This document shows positions 1-14,600 of a stretch of 64,000 nucleotides of DNA, one piece after another. Source of the DNA: Lytechinus variegatus (lineage: Eukaryota > Echinodermata > Echinoidea > Temnopleuroida > Toxopneustidae); NCBI RefSeq assembly GCF_018143015.1, contig NC_054746.1, positions 17,909,532 to 17,973,531 on the forward strand, read 5' to 3'. Position numbers and translations under genes: made by a program. The notes beneath the pieces are model-generated. The model was not told where the DNA came from, made no database searches, and saw only the letters and a program-made list of their open reading frames with translations. Position 1 is the stretch's first letter. Every line of letters starts with the position of its first letter.

Positions 1-504
1 AACTAGAGCATGATTAGAATCACGAACGCTAATCAGTCAGGATTACAATAGCAATCATCTTACAATGATGATTCAAGATTCACGTGTGAAAAGGCCCTTA
101 GTGGGATAAAACCAGGAACAAGATGCAAAACAGTAATTGTAATTCTGATCTTGTGAACTTGTTAAAACATGTATGAATAAATGAATAAACGAATAAGATT
201 AAAACGAATAAATAAATAGATTTTTTTTCAATTACATCAAAATTCTGAATAAAGTTATTACGACCTGAACATAAACCTTTGAGGCTGATGGAAGGCAAGA
301 TTTCATTCCTGTATAATGTGGATATCATAATATATGCATTAAAACATCTCATCCTAAAGCCATATCATTTGATATTCGTATTGGCGGCCCTAGATTATTC
401 TGACCCGTTGGATTTCATTTCCTCCAATTTCCTTTCAAATGTGTCATTTAGATCGGCCTATTGTTATAATTCCCTACTGCCCTCCCATCTTTATACGAGT
501 ATCT

Positions 505-655
505 TTCTGTATCTGTCTGTCTCCATCCTTTTCTCTCTATCATTCTCTCTCCATTACAACATCCTTCCCTGTGCCCTTTCCCTCTCCATACCCCCCTCTC
601 CCTCGCTCTCTCCCTCCCCCTCGCTCCCCCTCTCTCTCACTTTTCCTCCCTTTGT
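505..655. repeat. Pyrimidine-rich low-complexity tract
   Basis: Runs of CTCTCT, CCCTCTC and TCTGTCTG dominate the plus strand. Open frames over it encode only Ser/Pro/Leu-rich low-complexity sequence and are not genes. Confidence 0.7.
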
Positions 656-2726
656 TGAAAAAAATCCATCTCCTCTAAATACGCACAACCTCTGGAGGTA
701 TGATAAGACAAAACAATAAATGGCTAGTTTTATCCACCCTTCATGACGCAATATTCCACATGATTAATCAAATGTGTTGAAATTGGTGTCAAACCTTTCA
801 TTTCTTCCACGCAGGTTTATTATAATCACCTACATATTCATACAAGCAAACTTGGACGTTTAATATGACATGTAACTCTTAGAGATAAATCAGAAATAGA
901 TACAGATCGATACAATAAAAAAAATATATTATACCTTAAATGTACATTGTTGGGGGGGGCAGGATGTTTAAACTTTTTGAAAAAAAAATTAAAAGCGAGG
1001 GAGCAAAGTGACTGAGCTTGTTAATTTGATGGATGTTGTGAAGTGAGCTGAAGGATTTCGTGCATTCCTTTGGTGAATTTTGTGAAAAATTTTCGGTAAA
1101 AAATGTTTTCATTTTGCCCCCCTACTGCGCATGGCAATGCTTACAGGCATTAAACCACTTAATATTTCTATAGATTGCAATACTAATTTACATATTTTAA
1201 ATCAATAATATATTTCTGATTTTTTTCTGTTGCATGTATTGTACTTTATTTCTTTGCTAATGATACTCGTATGGATTTTGTATTTCTTCTGTTGTAAATT
1301 ATGAAAACCTGAAACTGAAGTTAAAAAAATAGAGATCTGAGCCAAAACGACACTGAGCAGACACCACATCAATCATTGAGACGGATGAAAATGGCACAGA
1401 ACTGGAAGCCTGACTGCTGGGATCCACAGCACTCTTCCAGAATCTCGGGTAAAGGTAAAAGGAAAATACTGAGAGGATATGACAGTAAATGCAATTATTT
1501 CTCAAGGTTAAATGAACTCTTTGATGTCCAGGCACCATCATACCATGCTGCTAATATCAAGTCCCCATTTATGAAAAACCCCAAGGAAAAATTGTGCCCA
1601 GGTTGAAGGATAATTACAAGAAAATATTGCCACTTTGATGCGAGATATTTTCCAGATCAATAATGGCATTGGCACATGGGTTGTAATGAACCAATTACAG
1701 CAAAGGAATTACATGATTACACTTTAATATCTCTATCCACTACTCCCTCATCAATTTTCTCACACTTTCCCCCTCTGTAATTCCTGTCCTCCCTTTCCTT
1801 TTCTTTACTTTCACTCTCTTCTCCTTTTCTTCTTCCTCTCTTCATTTAATCACTTCCTACATGCAATTGATTATCTTTTCTTGGTTACGTGTCACTAACA
1901 TAAATCTTATTAAACATTGTTTTGACACTCGGAATTTATATCATTGATGTACATTTTCATTTGCTGCTATATCTCTCACTTTCTTTATTAATTCCTCCCT
2001 CCAAAATTATGAAAGCATAATTATTCTTCTTTTCTCACCTACCTCTCTCTAAGTGTTCATACATGTTTGTCCTTATTTCTAAATCGATCTCATCCCTGAT
2101 TGATATTTATATTTACCATAATTTCATCATAACTGCTCCCTCCTCCTCCTCACTCTTTCTCATCACTTTATAAGTCATACATATTTTCCAAGCATTTTCT
2201 TTATTCTTTTGCTCAGGATTTCAAAGATTCATAACACATGAAAATAATGTCAACCTGGAACATACATTTTATTTCTCGTTCAGACATTTATTCTGTCTTC
2301 ACTAAGCCTTGTTCAAGAGTTGCTGTTTGAGTAATTGAGATCATTTTAGCTATGAAAAATCAATTACATCAGCAGTTTGTTTGACACAAAACAGGGTGAA
2401 TAATACATAAATTGCATGATAAAACTGTTGAATTATACATAATAGAATTCAAGACAGATAGATGTAACATCAAATGTAATCAAATCGATAACAAATCAAC
2501 TATGATAACACATTTTTTCCCTGAATTTATAACATCTCTAGAATTGACATGATTTAATCACATTGTCACTTCTACATGCATACATGAAGAAAGTTAAATC
2601 ATTGAATTACAACTGTTAGGTCCATGGTTAAATTCAGATTCATCCATTTGATCTACAAGTTGTTCTGATGAGCCATAACCTCTCTATGTCCTTAGGCTTT
2701 GACCTTGTGACTCTAAAAACCTGATC

Positions 2727-2878
2727 TGGGTCATGTTGCATAAAAGTTACAACAGTAACTTGCATGGAATTCTTGAGTCTGATTGGCTAATGATCAGCAT
2801 TACCATGGTAGTTACCATTGGATGGCAAAGTTACCATAAAATTAATTATTATGCAATGGGGGGGGGGACCCTGGTCAT
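2727..2878. mobile_element. Small MITE-like inverted-repeat element
   Basis: The left side carries GGGTCATGTTGCATAAAAG and the right side carries TTATTATGCAAT followed by a G run and ACCC, which read as imperfect inverted ends. The interior has repeated GTTACCAT and AGTTAC words in both orientations. I recall similar short elements as common in urchin genomes. Ends are imprecise. Confidence 0.35.
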
Positions 2879-5490
2879 TATCACTCTCTTATGATGATGC
2901 TGAAGTCTCCGAAAATTCAGGAAAGAAATACTGGTTATTATTATTATTAAAGTATTCAATTTTGTGAAATGGGACCCACTGTATTAACGAGAGGAAAAAT
3001 GATAAGGTCTGATATAAATTCAACCGTGGAATGAAATGACCGTTATGACCATGTTCAAGTGTTGTATTTACCAGATACTTGGTCACTTCATAAACACGTT
3101 TGGTCATTTTTGAAACCACAATATGTTGTTATTCGAAATGACAACAGAGAACATTGTCAAAATAACCACGGTTGTAGAAGGTTCATAGTTGGCACCTGGG
3201 ACGTGGTTAAAAATGACCACATCGTGGTTGATTATTTCGTAGATTATAAATTTTAATTCAGAGTATGAAGTTAATCCAGGTCTTAGTTATCGCAAGAACA
3301 AGAAATGTAAAATAATTTCCAACATAAATACTGTCCTACATGACCCAAAACACTTATCAGATCATCTACACTTCTTCAAGGATACACAAAATGACACATG
3401 ATCAAAGTGTACATGGTTGCCCTCCAATGAATCAGAAAATCTCTCTAGTTTGGTGATATCACAAGATTTAGCACACAATGCAAAGTATATTCATCCAAGA
3501 CAGGACACAGTGCATCAAAATTTTGACAGGCAATGAGTAAAAATTTGTTGAAAGAGTCTAAAGGTTTAGTGCATTTAAAAGAGGTTGAGGTTGAATAAAC
3601 ACAAGTCCATATTTGCTCTAATTTGATTTTTTAAACACATTTATATCAGTAAGAATGAAATAATATAACATTTATTTTGGGGAAGAGTATCTTCAACATA
3701 TTCATCGTTTCACGGTTCAATGAACATTGATTAAAACAAAAAATACGATTTTCAAATATCAAAGGCAAGTATTGTTTCATTTTGGTAACTGAACTTTTTC
3801 GTTATTTTCTTGACCATTTAACATGCTTCGATGATTCAAAGGCGTTTAATTAAACATTCACGCTTGAATGAACATGTGGAATGTGATGCTCTCTTTTTTA
3901 CGTTATTGGAAAAAATGCAATTCGTAAATATGGATATCTGTCTAAAACCTCCTTGCATAGTTCATTTGATTTGATTTTTATGAAAATCCCGATGTTTAAT
4001 GCATCAGTGAGCACACAATATTCGAAAAAAAATTATGCAAATGAGAAGAATGTTCAAAGCCTTGGCCCCACTCTGTGCCGTGTTGAATGGTTATTTTGGT
4101 GTGCGCGCCTTTTGGATAGTGTTACTCTGAAGTCATGTGTGAAGTTTCATTAAATAACTGTTAGCAGAAACTGTCCATGAAACAAACCCTCATTGAATTT
4201 GTGAAAATTTTGACTTCTTCTCTCATAGACTTGTGTATGTTATGGGTGCATATGTTTTAGAATAAGTAACCCCTCATTCAATATGGTTTTTTTCAAGGCT
4301 GTCTTTAGTAATGTCATTTGGCAGTAATGTTTATCAACCTATGGGCAGAATTCTGTGCAAAAATGAAATCGATATGTTTATTCATGGATGAGTGAGCACG
4401 CATCAAAGTGGGAAAATTGGTATTTTCAATGTCACAGACTCATTTTAAAGGGTAATAAAGTGAATATTGAGGGCAAATTCAGTTTCAAATGTTTTTGTTT
4501 TGTCATCCATCATTTCTATCACCACACACTTTCCGAACTTAAAACATTGTCATGGTTGAGCGAGCACATTCGAAAACTTAGGAATGAATACTCTTTATAC
4601 GGCATAAATGTATTCTTTTCGTAACAATTTCTCATGATCAGTTTAATTTATGGACAAAGAAGTGGTGGACCCAGAATTTTAAAATGGGGGAGGGGCCTAT
4701 AATCGGGGCCACCAACATTTTCACATTTTAACATGATCTAGCAAGTTGTAAAGGATACTACCAAACCCCCTATGATACGTCAGTGGGAGGGTGGGGGCTG
4801 ACCATGCAAAAAATCACCATCGTATGGTCATTTTTACATTTTGAACACGCTTTTTTGAAAAAAGTGGGGGCGGGGGCTGAACCCCCTCCCCCCGCTTCCG
4901 CGGCCCCTGCAATACAATGTGCTCACTCAACCATGAACATACGATATCAAAATTTTGTGTGGAGTGGCTAAATGAAGGATAGTAAACCAGTATAACACCA
5001 TAAAATTCACCTAAAAAACAACTTTTGTCCAAAATTGTATTTGCACAATCTGAAACACGACTCTTGTGACTTTCAAAAATGGTCATTTTTAATTCAATCT
5101 TTGATTACTCATGCATGACTCAACCGATCAATCTCATATTTCCCCAGGAGATGCCTAATGAGTGTAGAAAATTACCTACGAAATATCAAATCTCAAAATA
5201 ATTCCGTTCAAAATTCTTTAATTTGCACAAACAATTTTGACTCAATATAGACAAAATATAATAGCATCTTCAGTAATGACAAAGCTGCTAGCTTAAATTC
5301 ATGTGTATACTGAGGAAACAGAGGCTAATCTCAATATACCAATTCAATGAAGGTATCCAATCTACGCATCAGGGAGATGCTTTGACATCGGAATCCTGCC
5401 AGTTTCAGGGAGAGTTCCTGACAATCAGAAATTTTGAAGCTGCGTAATACCTTTCACTGAAACTAGCTGGGCAATATTGATGACTTCAAC

Positions 5491-5634
5491 TCATTCTTTT
5501 TTGTTCTGAGCCACCTTCATGAGTAGCTGGATTTCTTCTAGAGGAGCACGGACTCGGAGCTCTTTCTCCATCAACAGGTCTACCACTTCTTGCAGTTCTT
5601 CAGGGAAGTAGCGCACAGCATCAAGGTATAAAAT
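5491..5634 (-). CDS. NRDE2: NRDE2 coding exon 10 (C terminus)
   Basis: The acceptor CATTCTAG precedes ATTTTATAC. It encodes 47 residues beginning ILYLDAVRYFPEEL, passing through KELRVRAPLEE and ending VAQNKKE before TGA at 5493-5491. This matches the conserved end of NRDE2. Confidence 0.93.
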   Translation of the reverse strand: MLYLDAVRYFPEELQEVVDLLMEKELRVRAPLEEIQLLMKVAQNKKE

Positions 5635-8600
5635 CTAGAATGAATCCAAACAATAGCAATATGACAAGGTGCTATTGGCTTCTTATTGCAACATTATTGA
5701 TATTATGAAACTGTAAAACAAGTTTCTACAGACATTTGTGACCGATAGTTATACAATGAAAAAATACAGAGAAAGCATATGGAGAAACGTTGAAACTACA
5801 TGAGCTTTTCTCAGCCAGATTAAATATACTGCCATAGTATTTCAACCAGATGTGTGCACATGCTTGACCCTCCCTGTGGAATCAATTGCCAAATCAATGT
5901 TAATTGTATTAATATTGCTCTCAATACTCATTTGTTTAAAAATGTCTCCTGGAAGTTAACATGAAATGTATCACTCCGTTCTCCACAGCACATCAGGCAA
6001 GCATGCGGAAACGATGCTTTACAAATACCCGATATTACTATCATTATCATTTCATGATATAAGAGTTTTTATCATAGTCAATATCACCATCCCCAATTTC
6101 CACCATCACAATCACCAATATCACTATATTCATACATAATAATAATCATCATCAACATTATCATCATCATCACCATCATTATCATCAATATGCTGATGAT
6201 AATAATGACGAATATAACATGTAATATAACGTACAAGTCAAAATCACACTCCGAAATCACTAATCTTTCAAATTATACTCAAACTTCATTTCTTCTCACC
6301 TTTGCCCAAGGGCAATGCTGAAGAGCTCTGTAAAAGATAGCCTTCCCTCTCTTGGGATCACCATTCTGCACCTGAAAAAAAACAATTCATCTTAATTGCA
6401 ATAATAATGGTGATAATAGTAGAAGAGCTGGGCATTGGGCTTTACTTTGACAAAATGAAGCAAGTTCCATAGAAACCCCCCTCCCCCCAATAATAATGCT
6501 ATTATGCGATGCGGATCATTTACAATCATTCTACTGCATTCTTGTCCATGTATTTTTGACAGATTTATTTTGCCCTTTTACAGGAAATAATTTTCTTACT
6601 TGCTTCCTTTTGTAAAGTAGGGTACCATTGCTCTTTTAGGCTAGGTTTCAAAATACAAAGCTTATGAAAGACTAGAATTAGGGAACCTGCAAATAAACAA
6701 TTCATGATGGACAATTATAGAGCAAAAGTGTGATAATTGCAAATGTGCTAAATCAAACCAATAATCTAAACTATGAAATCTCAGTAACAAAATCAAATTA
6801 TGTAGAGTATACAGTGTGTATAAAAAAAAGAGTTTTGAAAAGTCTATAAAAAAACTGTTTCAAATATCTATATTTTGATGTTAATATGTGCTCTGAGATC
6901 TTATCTTTGAAATGCAATTAAAAAAAAATTATGTTCATGCTTGAGCAAACATGGGACGTTTTTGTTTGTCGGGGGTTCAAAAAGAGGCTTGCCCCAAACT
7001 GGCAGAAATGAGAAATTTGATTAGACTTTTGGCAAATTAGCAGACTTATTCTTAATCTTTTCATTATCTTTGCCATAATTTTCAAATTATGCTGTCAAAC
7101 TTAATTTACAAATTTATTTATTTACCTGAATTATTTTGTTTTTCATTTCAACGTCTTTTACCTGTGAATTTTCGTTTATAAGTAAGAAAAGAAGACTTTT
7201 TGTCAACCAAAGTAATTATCCAAAGCCTTTTATTATGTGCAACAAATTATGTTATGGTACCTATAAAAGAAATGAATCCTATTTTTAAGGGGTTGTTGAA
7301 TCCTTCACCAAGTTTAATTATGTGCTTAAGGAAAGGATTCATGTCTTTCAATATCAATGGTGTATTGAGTCGATTTTGAAGGAGCACGATATGGCAGATA
7401 GGGTAAAAAAATTCCACTTTTTTTATCAAATATCCAACTTTGTGATTTTGACATAATATTCAGAAAATGATATATTTCACTTTCTATGTTTCTGTTATTT
7501 TCCTTTCCCCCTTTTTTTCTTGATTATGAATTTTTTATGGGGGGCACCCCGAGCCCCCACCCATCAGTATGCCACTTTCAAAGGCACCATAACCTTTGTA
7601 GCACACAATGAAAGGATTTGGAAAAAAAAGCACGCTCTCCCATACTTTGGTCTAAAAAAAATTTCTTGCCTGAAGAAGGAATATTCAAAGCTGAAACAGA
7701 ACTATTCAACCAAATAAGTAGATTTGGAAACAAATTTTGACAGCATAATTCGAAAATTATGGCAAAAAAAAAAATTCAGACTTTTCAAATCTGTCCCTTT
7801 TTTTAATACGTACAGTAGATTTAAATATTGAAATCTCACCTCAAAGAGTATATAGAGACGCCACAAAAGAACACAGTGCCTTGTGTATCTATTTGATAAG
7901 GCCCTATCAAACAATGAACGAAGCCTGTTGGTGATACCAGTCTCCTTACCTGAAACAAAGCAATGAAATTAACAGCAATTTTATTTTATAATTGATATTA
8001 AGATGTTGATGATATATTTTTAAGTTTCAGTTTTAACACCATGACTGGATAATTTCTTTCTTGATTAATATAATGTGCATGTTTTCCTCATTTTTACTAC
8101 TTTAAAAAATAATCCTCATATTCTTGATGATGTATGTACTACTAATGCTAGTGAAAGTGAAATATACCAACTGAAGCTCAAACTAATCACAACATTACTC
8201 AAACATACATACATTAACAGACTCTATGTGAGATTTCGACATTACCTGAATATTCTCCCTCCACTTTGTGAAGTCTAACCAGCTCAGCATAGATGGCATA
8301 GAGCCATGGTATGGGATCTTTGGAATCAGAAGTTGCCTTATCAAAGTATCTCCTCAGTCTTCCAGCTATGTGAGACCTTGCTTCTAAATCAATCAAGCAT
8401 TCCAATAAGGATGGATTTCTACTATGCCTGAAAGATAGGTGTAAAAGATTAATGGATCAATATCAGTCTCGATATTTTCAGCGAGTGACAAGTGCTGAGA
8501 ATTATAAAGCATTCAAAACAATAAAGCTTTGTAAAACACATGCATGTATTTACTATTCAATGCACCATTATATAAATATTTGTGTATGAAAATGCTCATT

Positions 8601-11600
8601 ATTGTGGATGGTAAGAAAATCAGTAAAGAAGCAAAAGTCTACCAGGTAATATTTTAATTCAATTAGATATTAATAAAAACACCAAAATAAATAGAATGAG
8701 AACAGTTGAGAGTTATCACCAATAAAACTCTAACCTGAATGATTATCTGAAATCATTGTTTAGAAACTTTTTTTAAAACGTAATATTCATTGAAATAATA
8801 ACCATAAAATGATAAAAATGATAATGATTATGATGATGATAATGATAAAAGAATATGCATTTTGAAACATAGTGCTCAATAGAACATTTATTTTCTATGC
8901 ATTGCATATTTAACCTACCTCCTTAGGGCTCTCTGCATAAGGTTCCTCAATGATGTAACTGGCATTGGATGACTATGAACATGGTGAGACACAACCTGTG
9001 TATAAAACAACATGGTTAACTCAGCATCAACGTCCAGCTGCTGATGAACTATCCCCTTATCAACATCATCCATAGTACTATTCACATGGTGCACAAGTCC
9101 ATCCCAATGCGAAAGCGTTTCTTCAAACACCACTCCTGCTGCCTGCATTCCTACACTGAGATACTGAAAGAGAGCATAGCAGAGGGCAATGTGAACAAGC
9201 TGTGATCCTTCTTGATCCAGGCATGTGAACAGGCGAACGTGGCAAGAACGTATGGAATCCCTAGATGAATCTGTGGCATTCTTGAAGAGTTCAACATACC
9301 CCTTTCGAGCTTTGAGGATGCGTCCTGCAGAAACATGTTTGTCCGAGATAGCTGACAGAGGGGTGAATTTTCCCCCTTCACCAAGAGTTGTCAGGGCATG
9401 CAATACTTCTTGTTTGCAGGTGGAGTGTGCTGATGCTGCAACACCTTTCTTACAATCTGCTGCTGGGTTTGACTGAAGGATTCCAAGTTTCAAAAGTGCA
9501 TAGGTGGAGAGAAGTTTGCATATGCCTTCTTGGTTGTCTTCTTCTGCTGCAAGGTTCAGATTTGAGAACGTGAGTGCCGTTTCAAATATCCTCTGACTCT
9601 CAACCACGTTTCCATTATGCCATTCCCACTTTGCATACTCTTCCCACAAAGATAGATTGTTTCGATTACACTCTTGGCCGAGCAACCTCTTTGCATACTT
9701 CTGACCTTCTTTCTGCTGTTTCTTTTGTTGTTTCAAGCTTGCACATGGATCCACTCTCTGGAGATTATACTGCATTTGCAGCAGTGTCAGGTGCTTCTTG
9801 GCTTCTTGTGGAAACAGAGGAATTGCCTGGGCTATGATATCATCTGCAAAGCTAAGAACTGCTTTCTTCTCTTCATAACCTCCACCAAACACCGGAGATT
9901 TCTTGTCATGACTCCCAAATTGTGACAGGTCTGGCATTCCTTCTCCACCCATCATTACTCCACCATGACCTCTACTGAAAAATTTGTTTCTAAAGCCAAA
10001 GACCTCTGCAGGATGCTCCATCGTCTCCGGTGATGTCCTACGCATACTCGATAGCTGCCCTTGCTTCCTCACCCCTAAGAAGTCCAGGAAGTGCAGGATC
10101 AATTCAAACTTCAGGTCTAGAGAGTCGATGGAGATGAGGAATGGTGTGATATCATCCACCAGGACCATCCTCTCGGGATCGTCACAGTCATCTTCTGTCT
10201 CTCCACCAGAAGGTTGCCAAGGGATGAAATGGATGCGCTCCCTGTGGACTTCTTCCTCCAACCAGGCTTGCCATTCTGCATGTGTTTTGTTGATCACATT
10301 ATCATCTTCATCTTTATTCTTGACATCTAGAAAAAAAGATAGGGAGAAAAAAAACATACATATCAATTAATAATTGCAATAAATAGTGTAACAAAACGCT
10401 AGCCATTGACCAATATGACAAGTGTTGTTAAGGTTGGCAATGATCATTGCTAAGATGTGAAATGAAAATTCACACTAATCCAATATTATCACCCTTCTTC
10501 ATGAATTTGTAAAAATACATGTGTAACTCACCCAATTGGCACAAGGAAACAAAGTGCAGAATTAACTCTATTTCTAGATTTAAATGAATTTCATATGCAG
10601 GGAATACAACAGGAACCAGCGAGATGAACCCACAGATCAAGACAGCCAATGCAATTACAGAGTACACACAGGAAATAATGAAGTCATTGTTTTGACATTA
10701 GATTAATAAAATTTGTCAATAATATGTAGTAGTATCGGCTGGTATCACTATCAGTCATTATTTGTATACCAGGTGGCCTTTTTAATACAGTGTTCTTAAT
10801 CCATATTCAAACAAGCTCCAATCTTCATTATGGAAATGCTTACACTCTTATATTGATTCTACAGATGAACGAAAAATTGCAGCAATGCATAACCGCTACT
10901 TTTTATTTACAACTGTCACAATACTTTTTTGTCTTACTTCAAATGACTAGTCTTTTTACAATGAGATCATTACACTCAACAAGAGTTGAATAAGGTGGTT
11001 TCTAGTTTGTCATCTAGTCAAAGCCTTCTGACATATCTAGCTACTTACTTTATACTAGAACAGGATTTGAATTAACTATTAATTGCTCCATTAAAAACTT
11101 ATACTCTCCTCACCTGATGACTGGCTGGACCATCCCCCTTTCTCTTTCTGTTCAACCCACTTAGCCCATCCTTTTGCACCGGGCTGTCCAAATCGAGGCT
11201 CATTGCTGTCCAGAAATGGCTCAAAGAATGCTATCTGGAAGAAAGGAACATGAATATATTCATATCTAATTCAATTGATATAATGGAATTAATAATATAA
11301 TGAAAATTAGTTGTACACACTTTTCTTAATTTACGTTGTGTAAATTGGATCTAATAACACATTTAATATAATTTGAAATGATGTGTTAATTGTATGAACT
11401 ATAATGGATTCTGTGAACAAATACGTTGCTAAGTGTATTGAGAATAATGATAACAATGAGTGTTGTAAACCAGCGGCTCACTTCATAAACAACTAAATTT
11501 TGCTTTGCTATTATGGCAACTACCTTGCCAAGAGGATTCAGTAGCCTATCACAATCAAGTTTTCCATGGTAGTTACAGTAATGGCAAAGTTAAAGGTCAA

Positions 11601-14600
11601 GTCCACCCCAGAAAAATGTTAATTTGAATAAATATAGAAAAATCAAACTAGCATAATGCTGAAAATTTCATCAAAATTGAAGAAAGTTGTGACATTTTAC
11701 AGGTTCACTTATTTTTCACAAAACAGTGATATGCACAACTCAGTGACATGCAAATGAGACGGTCAATGATGTCCATCACTCACTATTTCTTTTGTTTTTT
11801 ATTGTTTGAATTACACAATATTTCATTTTTTACAGATTTGACAACGGACTAACTCGGTTGAATCATATAGTTTTAAGCAATGCTAGTTCCAACTGTTCAT
11901 GGACAAATTAAGTGTTGTTTTACTTGACAATGAGGAGAAAATTAGAATATTTCATGTAATAGAATACAAAAGAAATAGTGAGTGGATGACGTCATCAGTC
12001 TCCTCATTTGCATACCGACCAGGATGTGCATATAGCTCTTTTGTGAAATAAATAAAAAATTTAAAATGTCATAACTTTCTTATTTTACATCCGATTTTGA
12101 TGAAGTTTTCAGTGTTTTGCTTGTTGGATTTTTCTCGTTTTATTCAAATCAACTATTTGTTGGGGTGGACTTGTCCTTTAACATTATTGCAAATCTTCAG
12201 GAAACAGGACAAAAAACACTAAAGCTTCATTTATGTTTGCAAGGCAAGATTTTTTTTTTTCAAAATGTTTTAAATGATATTGTGTCTTCCCTAAACTTCT
12301 AATGGATTAGCAGAGTTATCTTTTTCAGTTTACATACCTTGCCTTCAAGTGTCGTAGACTCTTTGACTTTCTCTGGACAGAAGCAATTGAATTCGACAAG
12401 AGCTTGAAGTAATGCCACAGCCTTCTCTGTATGTCCTGACTGCCTCCAAAAATGGCACACCTGCATAACAATATCTAATGTAGGAACATACACAGAAAGA
12501 AATATTTTGTAAGTATGGTATTTCAATTGATAAATAGACTATTCAGTTTCAATTCAATTTATTTTTAAACTAAAATCATGTAAAAAAAATAGTACATACA
12601 AAAATACATGCGAGGCTTCCACGAACGTTATGAAAACCTGTGTGGTTTGATTACCCAATCCAAAGCAAAAAAACAACATGGAAAAATGCTAATAGACACT
12701 TCAAGTACAAACACAAAATTAAAAAGGGAGGGGTAACTGCGGCTTAGGTAAAACTTATGTTTCAACTCACTCAATTTGACAGCAGTGTCCTGAGCCTCCA
12801 TTGCTTCAAGATACTTGGTGTATGCCGATGCAATACCTGAAACTGTGAACTTGCTGAAAGAGGACTGCTTGAATGCCAAGTACTGCTTCCACATTGCGAT
12901 ATTCTCAGAATGCTGCCTGATGATGGAGTCCCACTGCCTGGAGAGTTTGTTCAATTCCCATGTCTCCCTGCATATCTCGATCTGCTCCAGCTGGAGCTCT
13001 GCATTCAGAGGATTCAACTTCAGAGCTTTCTCCAGGATGGAGAGCTTCTTCTCATTGATAAAATGTTCTCTTTTGGAGGTCTTGATGGGCATGGTGCTGT
13101 TGTGATCATCCATCACTTGGGAGTTAGTCGATTGAAATGCTTGGTCCTGAAACCGGACAAACTCGAGCCATTTTGCGATGTCACCAGGGTGTTCTTGGAG
13201 GTGCTTGTTATATGTAGCAACTGCTTCTGACAGGCCACTTTTACCGGATTCACTTGTGTCTTGGACTTGAAGAACATTTTCAATGTCAGCATTACTATTG
13301 GAATCAGTCATAGGTTTTACAGGTATGAAAGGCATCTGTGCATTGTTGGTTGCTGGAGTCAAATCCATGCCTCTGCTTTCACTTTGCTTTTTGGCTGCAA
13401 TGGAAACTCTTTCCACTTCATCAATAGGGCAAACCTGATCAAAGTACCTTTTAGCATTGCCAAAATGCTTCTTTCCTTTCTTCTTGTCCTTCCCATCTCC
13501 CCATGTAACCATTTCCTTATCGCTATCTAGCCCAAGGCAGGATTTGCCAAGTCTTTGGTAGAAGGCGAGGTCTGTGTGGTGAAGTGACTTGAAGCAAAGA
13601 TTGTTCCTATCTGATTTTTCATCCACATAGAAAGGCGTCTCAGGTATAAAACCTATGTCATCAATCCATATAGAGGAGGGTCTACTATTGTGGCTGAAAT
13701 TTAAAAAAGAAAAAAGGAACAGACATTATTTGATGATATAAAATGTGATAGAGATATATAGCAGTCCATGGACATATACAAAAAGTTCATGTCTAAAAAA
13801 TGACCACATTCGTAATTCATGAAAGTCTTTAAGACATCTAGATATGTCAATTATTAGATCATGTTGACTTCAATTATGAAATAGGAAATTCAGTCTGAAA
13901 GTTGGGTCCATAATTATGTGACAGCAATTTCAAGCATAGTAAAACACTAAGGCAATTTATAAAGATAGAATAAATCTAGCAAATTACCTCTTGTACTCCT
14001 TGGAAGTCTTTTCTCTATCACCTTTATGCTTCTTCTTCTCCTTGTCATCCTTATGCTTTCTCTTCTTCTCTTTATCATCCTTATGTCTGATATTCTTCTC
14101 ATCCTTATGTTTACTCTTCTTCTTTTTGTGCTTCCTGCTGCCTCTCTCAGGACTGGAATCACACTTGAGATGTCTCTTCTTACTTTTCTTAGGTCTGTGA
14201 GAATCCTCTTTACTTCTCCGTTTCTTGTCCCTGACTGGCAAGTCATAATGTACATTTTCTTTCTTCACTTTTGAAGCAACATCCTCATCGTTCCCATAGA
14301 AGTGTTCATCACTGGAAACTGAATCAGAATCAGACTGATCTACATGTAAAGGTTCATAACCTTTATCCTGCTCAACTTTTATACTTTCAGATGCTGTACC
14401 TAAGGAATCATATTGATCAGGTATGACTGGGAATTCTTCCTTGACCTTAGGATGTGGAGGTAATATGGTTGAAAGACTTTGATGTGAATTGTTGCTCTCT
14501 CCATGGTGATGAACAGTGGCAGTATTTTCTTGCTTCTTGTAACTGAAGGCATCACTTTCTCCATGACGATGAGCTCTTGCCTGAGCTATTGTTGGATCAA

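Larger units (their letters stand above)
1..5490. other. Intergenic region downstream of NRDE2
   Basis: No coding exon could be supported here. The stretch holds a pyrimidine-rich low-complexity tract near 505-655, homopolymer G runs (about 952 and 2859), a MITE-like hairpin element near 2727-2878, and scattered AT-rich DNA. An open frame at 1376-1606 on the plus strand (76 codons) resembles no family I know and lacks clear splice or promoter context. The part just below 5491 should be the 3' UTR of NRDE2: on the minus strand an ATTAAA hexamer lies at 5222-5217, about 270 nt past the stop, and an AATAAA at 4382-4377. Neither was confirmed as a poly(A) site. Confidence 0.5.

Noticed and set aside
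279..719. 146-codon plus-strand open frame
   Set aside because: Driven by the CT-rich tract; Ser/Pro/Leu low-complexity and no conserved features.
9225..10370. Five plus-strand frames of 61-128 codons
   Set aside because: Antisense shadows of NRDE2 exon 6.
12452..12463. CAG acceptor before GTGTGCCAT for NRDE2 exon 4
   Set aside because: It would put the exon out of phase with the conserved CHFWRQSGH; the upstream TTAG acceptor at 12476-12475 keeps phase.
12815..13530. Three plus-strand frames of 89-106 codons
   Set aside because: Antisense shadows of NRDE2 exon 3, whose minus-strand frame carries the conserved motifs.
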